From assembly GCF_000422825.1 (NCBI RefSeq), contig NZ_AUGU01000013.1, forward strand, positions 496,001 to 560,000: a stretch of 64,000 bases of DNA. Direction: 5' to 3'. The first letter of the stretch is position 1. Each line of letters opens with the position of its first letter. Under the pieces are notes generated by a model, which had not been told where the DNA came from, did no database searches, and saw only the letters and a program-made list of their open reading frames with translations. This document shows, piece by piece, positions 1 through 8,381 of the stretch. A program made the position numbers and the translations under genes. Source of the stretch: Nocardioides insulae DSM 17944. Its GTDB lineage: Bacteria > Actinomycetota > Actinomycetes > Propionibacteriales > Nocardioidaceae.

Positions 1-282
1 CGTCTCGGTCACGACGACGCCGAGGACCGAGTCGCCCAGGAACTCCAGGCGCTCGTTGGTCGGCAGTCCGCCGTGCTCATAGGCGTAGGACCGGTGCGTG
101 AGCGCGAGCTCCAACAGCTCGGGGTCCAGGATGGGATCCCCGAGCTGGGAGCGTAGCTCGATGTAGTTCGTCAGGGCCTTGAGCCTGATCGTGCGGGTCG
201 CCTCAGATGACCTGACGGCGGTCCGACTTGGCGCCGTACTGGCCGCACTCGCCGCACGCGCGGTGCGGGAGGTGCTTGGCAC
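1..282 (-). CDS. rnc: Ribonuclease III, N-terminal part (runs off the window)
   Basis: Double-strand-specific endoribonuclease for rRNA and mRNA processing; acts in the cytoplasm as a dimer. The visible part carries the family signature [13 protein letters not shown], with the catalytic acidic residues, preceded by [12 protein letters not shown]. The C-terminal catalytic remainder and dsRNA-binding domain lie beyond base 1. The start is unresolved: recognisable RNase III sequence begins near base 183, and the only ordinary in-frame start I find upstream is a GTG at 282, which would overlap rpmF by about 80 bases. An unusual start closer to 190 is possible. It lies directly downstream of rpmF, the usual actinobacterial order. 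Confidence 0.85.
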   Translation of the reverse strand, partial: MPSTSRTARAASAASTAPSRTAVRSSEATRTIRLKALTNYIELRSQLGDPILDPELLELALTHRSYAYEHGGLPTNERLEFLGDSVLGVVVTET

Positions 283-388
283 CGCAGGCGGGGTTCGCGC
301 AGGTCACCAGCGAGGGGGCCACGGCCTTCCACGCCGAACGGCGGTGACGGGTGTTGCTGCGCGACATCTTCCGCTTCGGGACAGCCAC
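203..388 (-). CDS. rpmF: 50S ribosomal protein L32
   Basis: Small basic protein of the large ribosomal subunit, 61 aa, the usual length. It begins [20 protein letters not shown], the standard L32 N-terminus. A zinc ribbon follows: a Cys pair in CANPAC and a second pair in CGEC. This is therefore the zinc-binding (C+) form. An AGGAGAGA-type ribosome-binding site precedes the ATG. It sits between the DUF177 gene and rnc on the same strand, the conserved DUF177-rpmF arrangement of bacteria. Identity is certain from sequence. Confidence 0.97.
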   Translation of the reverse strand: MAVPKRKMSRSNTRHRRSAWKAVAPSLVTCANPACGAKHLPHRACGECGQYGAKSDRRQVI

Positions 389-467
389 GATTCTCTCCTC
401 TAACCAGGACCGGTCTCATGACCGGCCACGTCTATCTTCCACATCCGTGCCGGCGGCGCCGGCTCGG

Positions 468-1028
468 TCAGTCTGGGTCCCGCGGTGAGTCCTGCTCCGG
501 CTCGAGGTGGGCCAGCTTGGCCCACCGCGGGTCGATCGCGGCCTCGTGCGAGTGGTCCGGGTCGTCTGCCAACCTGGCTCCGCACTCGGTGCAGAGGCCG
601 GGACAGTCATCCTGGCACACCGGCTGGAAGGGTAGTGCGAGCACCACCGCATCCCGCAGCAGGGGCTCCAGGTCGAGCAGGTCGCCCTGGAGCATGCTGA
701 CCTCGTCGTCCTCGGAGTTCTGCTCGGAGTCGCGCGTGTCGTCGTAGACGAACAGCTCCTGGAACCGGACCTCGGTCTCGTCCTCGATCGGCTCCAGGCA
801 CCGCACGCACTCCCCCGCGAGCCCGGCCTGCGCCGAGCCCGTGAGCAGCACCCCTTCCATGACCGCCTCGAGCCGCAGGTCGAGTGTGACCGGCGAACCC
901 TCGGGGACACGAAGGACTTCGATGCCAAGATCTGCGGGTGCCGGAACCGTCCGCGTCACCTCATGCTGGGACCCCGGGCGGCGGCCGAGCTCGCGAGTGT
1001 CGAGCACGAGCGGCGCTCTCGGGTCCAA
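468..1028 (-). CDS. YceD/DUF177 family protein
   Basis: A 186-aa member of the YceD (DUF177) family, almost always encoded next to rpmF. Family members in E. coli and plants are linked to 23S rRNA accumulation; the biochemical role is not settled. The sequence shows the family Cys pair ECVRC in the middle and a second cluster (CQDDC, then LCTEC) near the C-terminus, suggesting metal binding. The start is a TTG (Leu-Asp-Pro-Arg), matching the usual actinobacterial N-terminus of this family; a GTG seven codons later is an alternative. The stop lies about 80 bases before rpmF, so both are probably co-transcribed. Confidence 0.85.
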   Translation of the reverse strand: MDPRAPLVLDTRELGRRPGSQHEVTRTVPAPADLGIEVLRVPEGSPVTLDLRLEAVMEGVLLTGSAQAGLAGECVRCLEPIEDETEVRFQELFVYDDTRDSEQNSEDDEVSMLQGDLLDLEPLLRDAVVLALPFQPVCQDDCPGLCTECGARLADDPDHSHEAAIDPRWAKLAHLEPEQDSPRDPD

Positions 1029-1110
1029 GCGGGTCAGGAGATCACTTCCGGTGTCGGCACAAACAGATCGGCAAGAATCCTAACCGCCCCGCGAACGCGG
1101 GAGCAAAAGC

Positions 1111-1638
1111 TCACCTGCCCAGCTTGGCGCCCAGCGCCCTCAGCACGTGCGGCGGCACCAGGGCGGAGACGTCGCCGCCCATCGAGACGACCTCCTTGAC
1201 CAGGCTCGAGGAGACGAACTGGTACGCCGGGTCGGTGGTCAGGAAGACCGTGTCGATGCCGGTGAGGTGACGGTTCATCCCGGCCATCGGCATCTCGTAC
1301 TCGTAGTCGGTGACCCCGCGGATGCCCTTGACGATCGCCACCGCGTCCAGGCTGCGCGCGTAGTCGACGATCAGACCGTCGAACTCTTCCACCCGCACGT
1401 TGGGCAGGTGCTCGGTGGCCGTCCGGAGCAGGTCCAGCCGCTCGTCGGGGCCGAAGAGCCGCGAGGAGGACGGCTTGGCCCGGTTGACGCCGATCGCCAC
1501 GACCACCTCGTCGAAGAGCCTGGCCGATCGCTCGAAGATGTCGACGTGCCCGAGGGTCACCGGGTCGAAGGAGCCCGGGCACACCGCCCGGGTCGCCTCG
1601 GGACGGGGGGCGGCGGGGCGGCGCGATTCCTGGGTCAC
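1111..1638 (-). CDS. coaD: Phosphopantetheine adenylyltransferase
   Basis: Catalyses the fourth step of coenzyme A synthesis, ATP plus 4'-phosphopantetheine to dephospho-CoA. The 175-aa product has the nucleotidyltransferase signature [14 protein letters not shown] (T/HxGH type), the KGIRG motif and a C-terminal segment with [10 protein letters not shown] typical of CoaD. About 15 residues precede the conserved core. I chose the GTG at 1638 because it overlaps the rsmD stop codon (GTGA), a common translational coupling; a much longer open frame upstream is only the shadow of rsmD. The rsmD-coaD pairing is standard in actinobacteria. Confidence 0.93.
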   Translation of the reverse strand: MTQESRRPAAPRPEATRAVCPGSFDPVTLGHVDIFERSARLFDEVVVAIGVNRAKPSSSRLFGPDERLDLLRTATEHLPNVRVEEFDGLIVDYARSLDAVAIVKGIRGVTDYEYEMPMAGMNRHLTGIDTVFLTTDPAYQFVSSSLVKEVVSMGGDVSALVPPHVLRALGAKLGR

Positions 1639-2201
1639 GGCGCGTGACCGTACCAGAGCCGGGTCTCGCCGTACTTGCGCCCGCGAATGTCCGTGAAGCC
1701 CTCCGGCCAGTCCGGCTCCGGACTGCGAGAACCCCGCTCCACCACGACCAGGGCCCCCGGCACCAGCCAGCCGTAGGCCGCCAGCGCGGCGAGGTCGGCG
1801 GAGACCTCCTCCTCGCCGAGCGGGTACGGCGGATCGAGGAAGGCCACGTCGTACGGCGCCGCCGGCGGGTGCGTCAGGACGCTCCGGACGGTGCCCACCA
1901 CCACGTTGGCGCGGTGGAAGCCCAGGCTCCGCGCGTTGTCCTTGACCAGGCCGGCGGTACGACGGTCCGACTCGACCATGGTCACGATGCCGGCGCCTCG
2001 CGACCATGCCTCCAGCCCGATCGCCCCCGACCCGGCGTACAGGTCGAGGAACCGGAGCCCGGACAGCGAACCGCACCATGACTCGATCGCGGAGAACAGG
2101 GCCTCCCGCACCCGGTCGGTCGTGGGGCGGGTCTGGGCACCCTTCGGCGTGCTGATCCGCCGGCCACCCACCTCGCCGCCGATGATCCGGGTCATCTCCA
2201 C
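1635..2201 (-). CDS. rsmD: 16S rRNA (guanine(966)-N(2))-methyltransferase
   Basis: SAM-dependent methylase that modifies G966 of 16S rRNA during 30S assembly. The protein is 188 aa. It starts with the family N-terminus [13 protein letters not shown], has the SAM-binding [15 protein letters not shown] and the catalytic FLDPPY motif of N2-guanine methylases. The ATG at 2201 is used; a second ATG two codons later (MTRIIGG) is equally plausible. It follows recG after a short gap and overlaps coaD by four bases. Confidence 0.93.
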   Translation of the reverse strand: MEMTRIIGGEVGGRRISTPKGAQTRPTTDRVREALFSAIESWCGSLSGLRFLDLYAGSGAIGLEAWSRGAGIVTMVESDRRTAGLVKDNARSLGFHRANVVVGTVRSVLTHPPAAPYDVAFLDPPYPLGEEEVSADLAALAAYGWLVPGALVVVERGSRSPEPDWPEGFTDIRGRKYGETRLWYGHAP

Positions 2202-2283
2202 ACCCTCTCATCGCTGTTCTCGCCGGGCAGCAGCTCGCGGCCGGTGGGTGGTGGGCCCGGGCATCGCTGGGCGCGCCGGCCGA

Positions 2284-4524
2284 TCATGACCGCTCCAGGA
2301 ATTCGGAGCGATCCGATCCCTCGAGCGCGGCGACCCTGTCGGCGAGCAGGGGCGCCGAGGCGAGGGCGGGATCGGTGTCGAGCAGTTCGCCGGCAGCCCG
2401 TCGGGCGGCCACGATGGTGTCCTCGTCGCGCAGCACCCGGAGATTCTCCAGGCTGGAGCGGCGGCCCGATTGGGAGGCCCCGAGCACGTCGCCCTCGCGG
2501 CGCTGGTCCAGGTCGACCCGGGACAGCTCGAACCCGTCGCTGGTGGCCGCCACCGCCTCGACCCGCGTGCGCGCGGGCGTGCCCTGCTCGGCCGCACTCA
2601 CGAGCAGGCACAGTCCGGGCAGCCCGCCCCGGCCGACCCGGCCGCGCAACTGGTGCAGCTGCGAGACGCCGAACCGGTCGGCGTCGAGCAGCACCATCGT
2701 GGTGGCGTTGGCGACGTCGACGCCGACCTCGATCACGGTGGTCGAGACCAGGACGTCCACCTCACCCGCGGCGAAGGCCCGCATGGTGCGCTCCTTCTCC
2801 TCCGCTGGCAGCTGTCCGTGGAGGACGCCGACCCGGACACCGGCCAGCGGTCCGCCGGCCAGCATCGCCGCGGTGTCCTCCACCGCGGCCAGCGGCCGGT
2901 CGGAGAGGGCCAGTTCGTTGCCCTCCTCGTCCAGGTCGACCTGGTCGGTCTCGCCCTGTTCGGGCTGGTCGGCGCTGATCCGGGGGCACACGACGTAGGC
3001 CTGATGTCCCTTCTCGACCTCCTCACGCACGCGCTGCCAGGCCCGGTCGAGCCACTGCGGTTGCTCCGCGAGGGGCACGACGGTCGACTGGATCGGCGCC
3101 CGCCCGGCGGGGAGCTCGGTGAGGGTGGAGACCTCCAGATCACCGAAGACGGTCATCGCGACCGTGCGCGGGATCGGGGTCGCGGTCATCACCAACAGAT
3201 GGGGCGGTGCACCCGCCTTGTCGGTGAGGGCGGCCCGCTGCTCGACCCCGAAGCGATGCTGCTCGTCGACCACCACCAGGCCGAGGTCGTAGAACTCCAC
3301 CTGGTCCTGGAGCAGCGCATGTGTACCGATCACGAGTCCGGCCTCCCCGGTGGTGATCCGCGACAGCGGCTCCCGGCGCTGGGTCTTGGTCATCGACCCG
3401 GTGAGAAGTTCCAACCGGGTGGCCTCCTCGGCGGCGCCGAACTCCCCTGCCCTGGCGAGATCGCCGAGCAGCGCGGTGATCGACCTGAAGTGCTGTTGGG
3501 CCAGCACCTCGGTCGGGGCGAGCAGCGCGGCCTGGCCCCCGGAATCGACCACCCGCAGCATCGCGCGGAGGGCGACCAGGGTCTTGCCGGAGCCGACCTC
3601 GCCCTGGAGCAGCCGATTCATCGGCGTGGAGCTGGCCAGATCGGTGAAGAGCTGCTCCCCCACTGCCTGCTGGCCCTCGGTGAGGGAGAAGGGCAGCCCG
3701 GCGTCGAAGGCGGCCAGCAGTCCGCCGCCTCCGTCGCGCCGACGGGTCTGCTGCTCGGCGAGGGTCCGGCGCCGTCGCGCCAGCACCAACTGGAGCGTCA
3801 GGGCCTCCTCGAAGCGGAACCGGTGGCGCGCACCCTGCACCTGCTCGAAGTCCTCCGGGGCGTGGATCCAGTCCATCGCGGTGGACAGGTCGGCGACGTC
3901 GTAGCGTCCGCGCAGGTCGTCGGGCACCGGGTCGTGCAGGTCCTCCACCATCGCACGGGCGAACCGCACCGCCCGCATCAGGTCCCACGACTCCACCCCG
4001 GCGGTGAGGGGGTAGATCGGGAACAGCGCGGTGAGTTGTTCCACGACCATCAGCGCGTCGGCGTGCTCGGCCTCCTCGGCCCGGTCCCCGAAGAGCACCA
4101 TCTGCGGGTTGGTGAGCTGCCACTCCTGCCGGAACCGCCCCACCTTGCCGAGGAAGACGCCGCGTGTGCCGGGCGCGAGCCGCCGGGCGTTCCACTCCGC
4201 GATGTGCTGGCGCTTGGCGAAGAAGGTCATCCTCAATCGGGGACCGTCGGTCTGGAGCACCGTCTCGACGCGGTACGCCGGCCGCCCGGTGCGCCGATCG
4301 GTGTAGCTGCGCACCTGGGTGTCGGCGAGATCCCCGACCACGGTGAGCATCTCGCCCTCGTGGAGGCCCTCGAGGCTGGTCAGCTCACCGGTGGGCAGAT
4401 AGCGCCGAGGGAAGTGATGGAGCAGGTCGCCGACCGTGCGCAGGCCGAGGTTCTTGACCACCTTGGCGCTCTTCTTGGTGTCGCCGAGCACGGTCTCGAC
4501 CGGGGAGTCGAGGGTGATCGCCAT
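2284..4524 (-). CDS. recG: ATP-dependent DNA helicase RecG
   Basis: Branch-migration helicase that remodels stalled replication forks and Holliday junctions. The 746-aa protein has an N-terminal wedge/OB region, then superfamily-2 helicase motifs: Walker A GEVGSGKT, the DEQH box (VVDEQHRFGVEQR), the TATPIPRT motif, and motif VI near HQLRGRVGRGG. The C-terminus has the RecG-typical RREGDVLGASQSGRRS. Length fits the family. The ATG at 4524 has a GAGGAGGA sequence a few bases upstream. It precedes rsmD, a common actinobacterial order. Confidence 0.96.
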   Translation of the reverse strand: MAITLDSPVETVLGDTKKSAKVVKNLGLRTVGDLLHHFPRRYLPTGELTSLEGLHEGEMLTVVGDLADTQVRSYTDRRTGRPAYRVETVLQTDGPRLRMTFFAKRQHIAEWNARRLAPGTRGVFLGKVGRFRQEWQLTNPQMVLFGDRAEEAEHADALMVVEQLTALFPIYPLTAGVESWDLMRAVRFARAMVEDLHDPVPDDLRGRYDVADLSTAMDWIHAPEDFEQVQGARHRFRFEEALTLQLVLARRRRTLAEQQTRRRDGGGGLLAAFDAGLPFSLTEGQQAVGEQLFTDLASSTPMNRLLQGEVGSGKTLVALRAMLRVVDSGGQAALLAPTEVLAQQHFRSITALLGDLARAGEFGAAEEATRLELLTGSMTKTQRREPLSRITTGEAGLVIGTHALLQDQVEFYDLGLVVVDEQHRFGVEQRAALTDKAGAPPHLLVMTATPIPRTVAMTVFGDLEVSTLTELPAGRAPIQSTVVPLAEQPQWLDRAWQRVREEVEKGHQAYVVCPRISADQPEQGETDQVDLDEEGNELALSDRPLAAVEDTAAMLAGGPLAGVRVGVLHGQLPAEEKERTMRAFAAGEVDVLVSTTVIEVGVDVANATTMVLLDADRFGVSQLHQLRGRVGRGGLPGLCLLVSAAEQGTPARTRVEAVAATSDGFELSRVDLDQRREGDVLGASQSGRRSSLENLRVLRDEDTIVAARRAAGELLDTDPALASAPLLADRVAALEGSDRSEFLERS

Positions 4525-4619
4525 TCGCTCCGTCCTCCTCGCTGCTCAGGTGCTGGTGCGGTCGTGCTGCGTTGGTGCCTTGGGGTGATGTCTGGGCAGG
4601 TGCCCTGCGGTCCCGCGGT

Positions 4620-6245
4620 CTACTCGACCGAGACAAGCAGCGGATAGCGCTCCTGGCCGCCGTCGTAGACCAGCACCTCGACCGTCGGGTGATGCTCCTC
4701 GACCCACATCGCGCTGCGTTGGGCGAGCTCGCCGTCGGCGTCCTCGCGGCCCGAGACGATGGTGACCAGTTCACCGCCACCGCCGATCAACCGCCCCAGG
4801 ACGTCGGCCGCCACGTCGGCGAGGTCTTCACCGACCCGGATGAAGTCGCCGTCGATCACGCCCAGCACGTCGCCGACCTCGCACGGCCCCGCCATCGTCA
4901 TCGCCCGCTTGGCGGCGATGGTGACCGCACCGTGGCGGGCATGGCGCGCGGTCGCGGTCATCTCCAGGACGTCGCGGTCGAAGGAACGCCCTGGCTCGTG
5001 CACCGCCATCGCCGCCAGCCCCTGCACCTGCGCGGCGGTGTGGATCACCGCCACCCGCACGTCGTCGTCCTGCTCGGCGGTCCGAGCGGCGGCCTCGGAG
5101 ACGCGCACCGAGTCGTGGTCGTTGGGCAGCACGATCACCTCGGCCGCACCGCAGGCCCGGATCGCCCCCAGCACCTCCCCGGTCGACGGGCGCCTGCCCG
5201 GCCCGGCCTCGATCACGGTGGCGCCGGCCTCCCGGAACAATGTGCTCAGCCCCGGACCGGCCGAGACCGCCACCACGCACCGCCCGGCCGCCGCCCGGGC
5301 CTGCTGGCGGTTGATCTGCTCGGCGAAGTGAGTCACCTGGATCCGGTACGGCCGCCCGGCCTCGATCCCGGCCTCGACCGCCCGGCCGACGTCGTCGACA
5401 TGGACGTGGACGTTCCACAGCCCTTCACCGCCGACCACGACCAGCGAGTCCCCGAGCCCGCTCAACTGCTCGCGGAGCCGCGGCACCGCCTCGTCCGGCG
5501 CATCGAGCAGGTACATCACCTCATACGACGGTCCGTCAGCGGACAGGTCGCCATGCAGGTGTGGGGTCGGGATGTTGTGCGGCGGGGTGTGCGCCGGCGG
5601 GGCGACCGGGCGCCGGCCATTGAGCAGCAGGTCGACCGCCTCCAGCAGCACCACCACCCCTCGACCGCCGGCGTCGACCACGCCGGCATCACGCAGGGCG
5701 GGCAACTGCTCCGGCGTACGCTCCAGGGCCTCGCGGGCGGCCTCCGCGGCCGCTTCGAAGACGTCCCCGGAGCGAGCCGTGGATCGGTCGGCCCGCTCCC
5801 GGGCAGCCACCGAGGCCGCCCGCGCGACCGTGAGCATGGTGCCCTCCACCGGCGTACCCACAGCCGCGTACGCCGCCTCGCTGGCCGCCTCCAGCCCGCG
5901 GGCGACCACGCTGGCCCGGGGTTCGTCGGGAGGCGCGGTATCGATGATGTGGGCCAGCATCCCGAGCATCTCGCTGAGGATCACGCCGGAGTTGCCGCGG
6001 GCGCTGAGCAGCCCGCCCCGCGCGAAGGCCACCAGTGCCTCGTGCCGGCCGGGCGAGGTCTCCAACGCCTCCCGCAGCGCGTCGCGGGCTCCGCTGACGG
6101 TGAGATACAGGTTGGTGCCGGTGTCTCCGTCGGGGACCGGGAACACGTTGAGCGCGTCGATCTCCTCGCGGGCGGAACCCAGGGCGTCGGTCGCGATGTC
6201 GGCGAAGCGGAGCACGACCCGAACGTCGATGGCGCTCGTCCCCAT
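4620..6245 (-). CDS. DAK2/FakA-like fatty-acid kinase domain protein
   Basis: A 541-aa protein of the YloV/FakA family. In Firmicutes FakA phosphorylates fatty acids held by a DegV-type FakB partner; the actinobacterial role is less studied. The N-terminal DhaL-type kinase domain is clear: DALNVFPVPDGDTGTNL (the Asp cluster coordinates Mg-ATP) and RGNSGVIL. The C-terminal half is the FakA-like domain, ending in a segment with VYDGGQERYPLLV. The start at 6245 is supported by GGAGGAAGGGGCGAG just upstream; an in-frame extension to 6323 lacks support. No DegV-family partner is visible in the window. It lies directly upstream of recG, as in many actinobacteria. Confidence 0.9.
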   Translation of the reverse strand: MGTSAIDVRVVLRFADIATDALGSAREEIDALNVFPVPDGDTGTNLYLTVSGARDALREALETSPGRHEALVAFARGGLLSARGNSGVILSEMLGMLAHIIDTAPPDEPRASVVARGLEAASEAAYAAVGTPVEGTMLTVARAASVAARERADRSTARSGDVFEAAAEAAREALERTPEQLPALRDAGVVDAGGRGVVVLLEAVDLLLNGRRPVAPPAHTPPHNIPTPHLHGDLSADGPSYEVMYLLDAPDEAVPRLREQLSGLGDSLVVVGGEGLWNVHVHVDDVGRAVEAGIEAGRPYRIQVTHFAEQINRQQARAAAGRCVVAVSAGPGLSTLFREAGATVIEAGPGRRPSTGEVLGAIRACGAAEVIVLPNDHDSVRVSEAAARTAEQDDDVRVAVIHTAAQVQGLAAMAVHEPGRSFDRDVLEMTATARHARHGAVTIAAKRAMTMAGPCEVGDVLGVIDGDFIRVGEDLADVAADVLGRLIGGGGELVTIVSGREDADGELAQRSAMWVEEHHPTVEVLVYDGGQERYPLLVSVE

Positions 6246-6381
6246 CTCGCCCCTTCCTCCGCGCCTGCCCGCCACAACCTCGGTTGTACCGTGTCGAGGC
6301 GGCTTCCGCGTCAGCGACTCCACGCGGTGAGGTCACACAGTAGTGGCCTCCTCCGATTTCGTGGCCGGCCCGCCCGTCCGA

Positions 6382-6387
6382 TACTCT
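6382..6387 (+). promoter_or_regulatory. Possible -10 element for rpmB
   Basis: A TACTCT hexamer stands about 90 bases before rpmB, in the 230-base region between rpmB and the divergent FakA-like gene. No convincing -35 is visible, so this is a weak inference from position and sequence alone. Confidence 0.3.
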
Positions 6388-6475
6388 GGTTCGGTTGCGT
6401 CCCCGTGTGACCCCTCGTGCGCGGTTCCGCTTGGACGCCGAAGACCTTTACATTCGATTCTTTCAGGAGTTCACG

Positions 6476-6661
6476 GTGGCTGCCGTTTGCGACATCTGCG
6501 ACAAGAAGCCCGGCTTCGGCAACAACCGGCCTTGGTCGCGCAAGATCACGAAGCGTCGCTTCAACCCCAACATCCAGCGCGTCCGTGCCACCGTCGGCGG
6601 CACCCCCAAGCGCCTCAACGTGTGCACCAGCTGTCTCAAGGCCGGCAAGGTCTCCCGCTGA
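6476..6661 (+). CDS. rpmB: 50S ribosomal protein L28
   Basis: Large-subunit ribosomal protein of 61 aa. It has CDICDKKPGFGNN and RRFNPNIQ, hallmarks of L28. Two Cys pairs (CDIC and CTSC) mark the zinc-binding C+ form. The start is the GTG at 6476, preceded by CAGGAG at good spacing; in-frame sequence upstream is not L28-like. The gene stands alone, divergent from the FakA-like gene and followed by a strong hairpin. Confidence 0.96.
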   Translation: MAAVCDICDKKPGFGNNRPWSRKITKRRFNPNIQRVRATVGGTPKRLNVCTSCLKAGKVSR

Positions 6662-6683
6662 CCCAGCGCTGACAGACTCCCTC

Positions 6684-6720
6684 ACGAAGGCCGCCCTCCC
6701 GTTCGGAGGGCGGCCTTCGT
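6684..6720. terminator. Strong hairpin after rpmB
   Basis: A perfect 16-bp inverted repeat (ACGAAGGCCGCCCTCC with its complement) around a 5-base loop, 22 bases after the rpmB stop. It lacks a long T tract, as usual in high-GC actinobacteria. It may serve both rpmB and the convergent thiL. Confidence 0.85.
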
Positions 6721-6721
6721 G

Positions 6722-6776
6722 CGTACAGCTGCGCCGACTCACGTCGTCCTGGCAGGTGAGTCGACACAGCTGTACG
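6722..6776. repeat. Second, two-part inverted repeat between rpmB and thiL
   Basis: Arms CGTACAGCTG (6722-6731) and CAGCTGTACG (6767-6776), plus inner arms GACTCAC and GTGAGTC, separated by 4-base unpaired steps and a 13-base loop. It stands directly after the rpmB terminator and before the thiL stop. It could be the thiL terminator or a structured 3' end; it has no T tract. Confidence 0.6.
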
Positions 6777-6808
6777 ACGGAATGTCTACCCAGCAGGGCC
6801 CGCCGACG

Positions 6809-7759
6809 TCAGAAGTGGGTCCAGCCGGTGGGGCCGTCGTACTCCTCACCGTCGACGGTGACGCCGCTGCCCACGCCGACCGACCCGATGATCGACCAAC
6901 CCTCAGGGGGTTCGACGTCGGCGGGGAAGGTGGCCAGCAGGCTGTGGTCGTCGCCGCCACCCAGGACGTAGCGGACCGGGTCGGTGTTGGTCGCCGCGCC
7001 GACCGCGTGCAGGGGTTCGGGGAGCTCGAGCAGTTCGGTGCGGACGTCGATGGCGACACCCGAGTGGACGGCCAGGTGACCGGCCTCGGCGAGCAGCCCG
7101 TCGCTGATGTCCACCATGCTGGTCGCGCCCGCCTCGGCTGCGGCCGGACCGGCGGCGTACGGCGGTTCCGGGCGCGCGTAGGCCTGCACCAGTTTGCGCG
7201 GCGAGCGGAACCCGCGGCCGAGGACGGCCAGCCCGCCGGCCGCCCAGCCCTGCCGTCCCGCCAACGCCAGCACGTCGCCGGGTCGCGCGCCGGAGCGGAG
7301 CACCGGCGCCTGGGTGAGAGCCCCGATCACGGTGACGCTGATGACGATCTGGGAGGCGGTGCTCACGTCTCCCCCGATGACCGTGGCCCCGACGAGCTGG
7401 CACTCCTCGGCGAACCCACCGGCGAAGTCCCGCACCCACTGCACCGGCAGGTCGGGCGGACCGGCGAAGCCGAGGGTGAGCGAGTGACCGGTGCCGCCCA
7501 TGGCGTTGATGTCGGAGAGGTTCTGCGCGGCGGCCCGGTGGCCGACGTCGCCGGCCTCCACCCAGTCGCGCTTGAAGTGCCGCCCCTCGATGAGGAGGTC
7601 GGTGGAGACCACGACGTGTCCGTTGCGGATCCGCAGCAGCGCCGCGTCGTCACCCGGACCGACGAGCACCCGCTCGTGGGTTGGGAAGAGCTGGACGAGC
7701 TCGTCGATGAGCCCGAACTCGCCCACGTCGGCCAGGGTCGCGTGCGGGGAGAGTGACAT
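6809..7759 (-). CDS. thiL: Thiamine-monophosphate kinase
   Basis: Phosphorylates thiamine monophosphate to the active cofactor thiamine diphosphate. The 316-aa protein has the AIR-synthase-like fold signatures: VGPGDDAALL, STDLLIEGRHF, IGGDVS, VDISDGLLAEAGHLA and GGGDDHSLL. The ATG at 7759 places a normal short N-terminus before the conserved ADVGEFGLIDEL; its purine-rich GGAGG is unusually close (one base), so an upstream TTG or the GTG at 7786 could be the true start. No TPP riboswitch is visible upstream. Confidence 0.93.
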   Translation of the reverse strand: MSLSPHATLADVGEFGLIDELVQLFPTHERVLVGPGDDAALLRIRNGHVVVSTDLLIEGRHFKRDWVEAGDVGHRAAAQNLSDINAMGGTGHSLTLGFAGPPDLPVQWVRDFAGGFAEECQLVGATVIGGDVSTASQIVISVTVIGALTQAPVLRSGARPGDVLALAGRQGWAAGGLAVLGRGFRSPRKLVQAYARPEPPYAAGPAAAEAGATSMVDISDGLLAEAGHLAVHSGVAIDVRTELLELPEPLHAVGAATNTDPVRYVLGGGDDHSLLATFPADVEPPEGWSIIGSVGVGSGVTVDGEEYDGPTGWTHF

Positions 7760-8133
7760 GCCTCCATCCAACCCGATGCCACCCACCGGGTCCCGAGCGC
7801 CCCGCCCCGTCGCCCGCGGCCCGGCGTATCCGTCCTCGGCGGCCCGACCTCCGCACACGCCGGGCGCCACCGTGCCCTCGTGCCGCATTCGCCCGGCTCG
7901 TGCTGACCGCGTGAACGCCGAGACGGGGGCGCGATGGGCGTGCGATGACAGGCGCCGGACCGCCGGCCCCACCCGTTCGTCCTCCGGACGACGGCAACGC
8001 CGATCGGCGTGCCTCCAGGGCGGGGGCGTCGGGCGGGCACTCCATCGATGCGGCCTAGGAGAGAGTCGGGCGCGCGCGGTAGGTTGACGGAGGTATCTCC
8101 GGTCCGTTTCCTCCGCACCACAAGGAGCTCACG
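7760..8133. other. Intergenic region between thiL and the Lrp-like gene
   Basis: This 374-base divergent region holds no coding sequence I can support. Near its right end a TTGACG (8084-8089) could be a -35 for the Lrp-like gene, but I see no good -10 about 17 bases on. An AAGGAG ribosome-binding site lies just before the ATG at 8134. Confidence 0.4.
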
Positions 8134-8370
8134 ATGGTCGTTCAGGCCTACATCCTCATCCAGACCGACGTCGGCAAGGCCGCCGAGGTCGCCGCGACGA
8201 TCGCGCAGCTCAAGGGTGTCACCGTTGCGGAGGACGTCACCGGTCCCTACGACGTCATCGTGCGGGCCGAGGCGCGCAACGTCGACGAGCTCGGCAAGCT
8301 GGTGGTCGCCAACGTGCAGAACCTCGACGGCATCACCCGCACGCTCACCTGCCCCGTCGTCCACATCTGA
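8134..8370 (+). CDS. Stand-alone Lrp/AsnC ligand-binding (RAM) domain protein
   Basis: A 78-aa protein consisting only of the regulation-of-amino-acid-metabolism domain of Lrp/AsnC regulators, with no DNA-binding domain. Typical features are the opening VQAYILIQTDVGK, the central GPYDVIVRAEA and the final TRTLTCPVVHI. Such single-domain proteins usually form oligomers and bind small ligands; what this one does is unknown. An AAGGAG precedes the ATG. It is 11 bases upstream of the Ddl-like gene on the same strand, so the two are likely co-transcribed. Confidence 0.88.
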   Translation: MVVQAYILIQTDVGKAAEVAATIAQLKGVTVAEDVTGPYDVIVRAEARNVDELGKLVVANVQNLDGITRTLTCPVVHI

Positions 8371-8381
8371 CGCGGGTCACG

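Noticed and set aside
1111..2211. A long CoaD with a 190-residue N-terminal extension
   Set aside because: The extension is rsmD read in another frame; the coupled GTG at 1638 gives a normal CoaD.
2470..4647. 725-codon open frame on the plus strand
   Set aside because: Antisense shadow of recG; the helicase motifs are all on the minus strand.
4572..6410. 612-codon open frame on the plus strand
   Set aside because: It is antisense to the FakA-like gene, composed of high-GC shadow codons with no family features.
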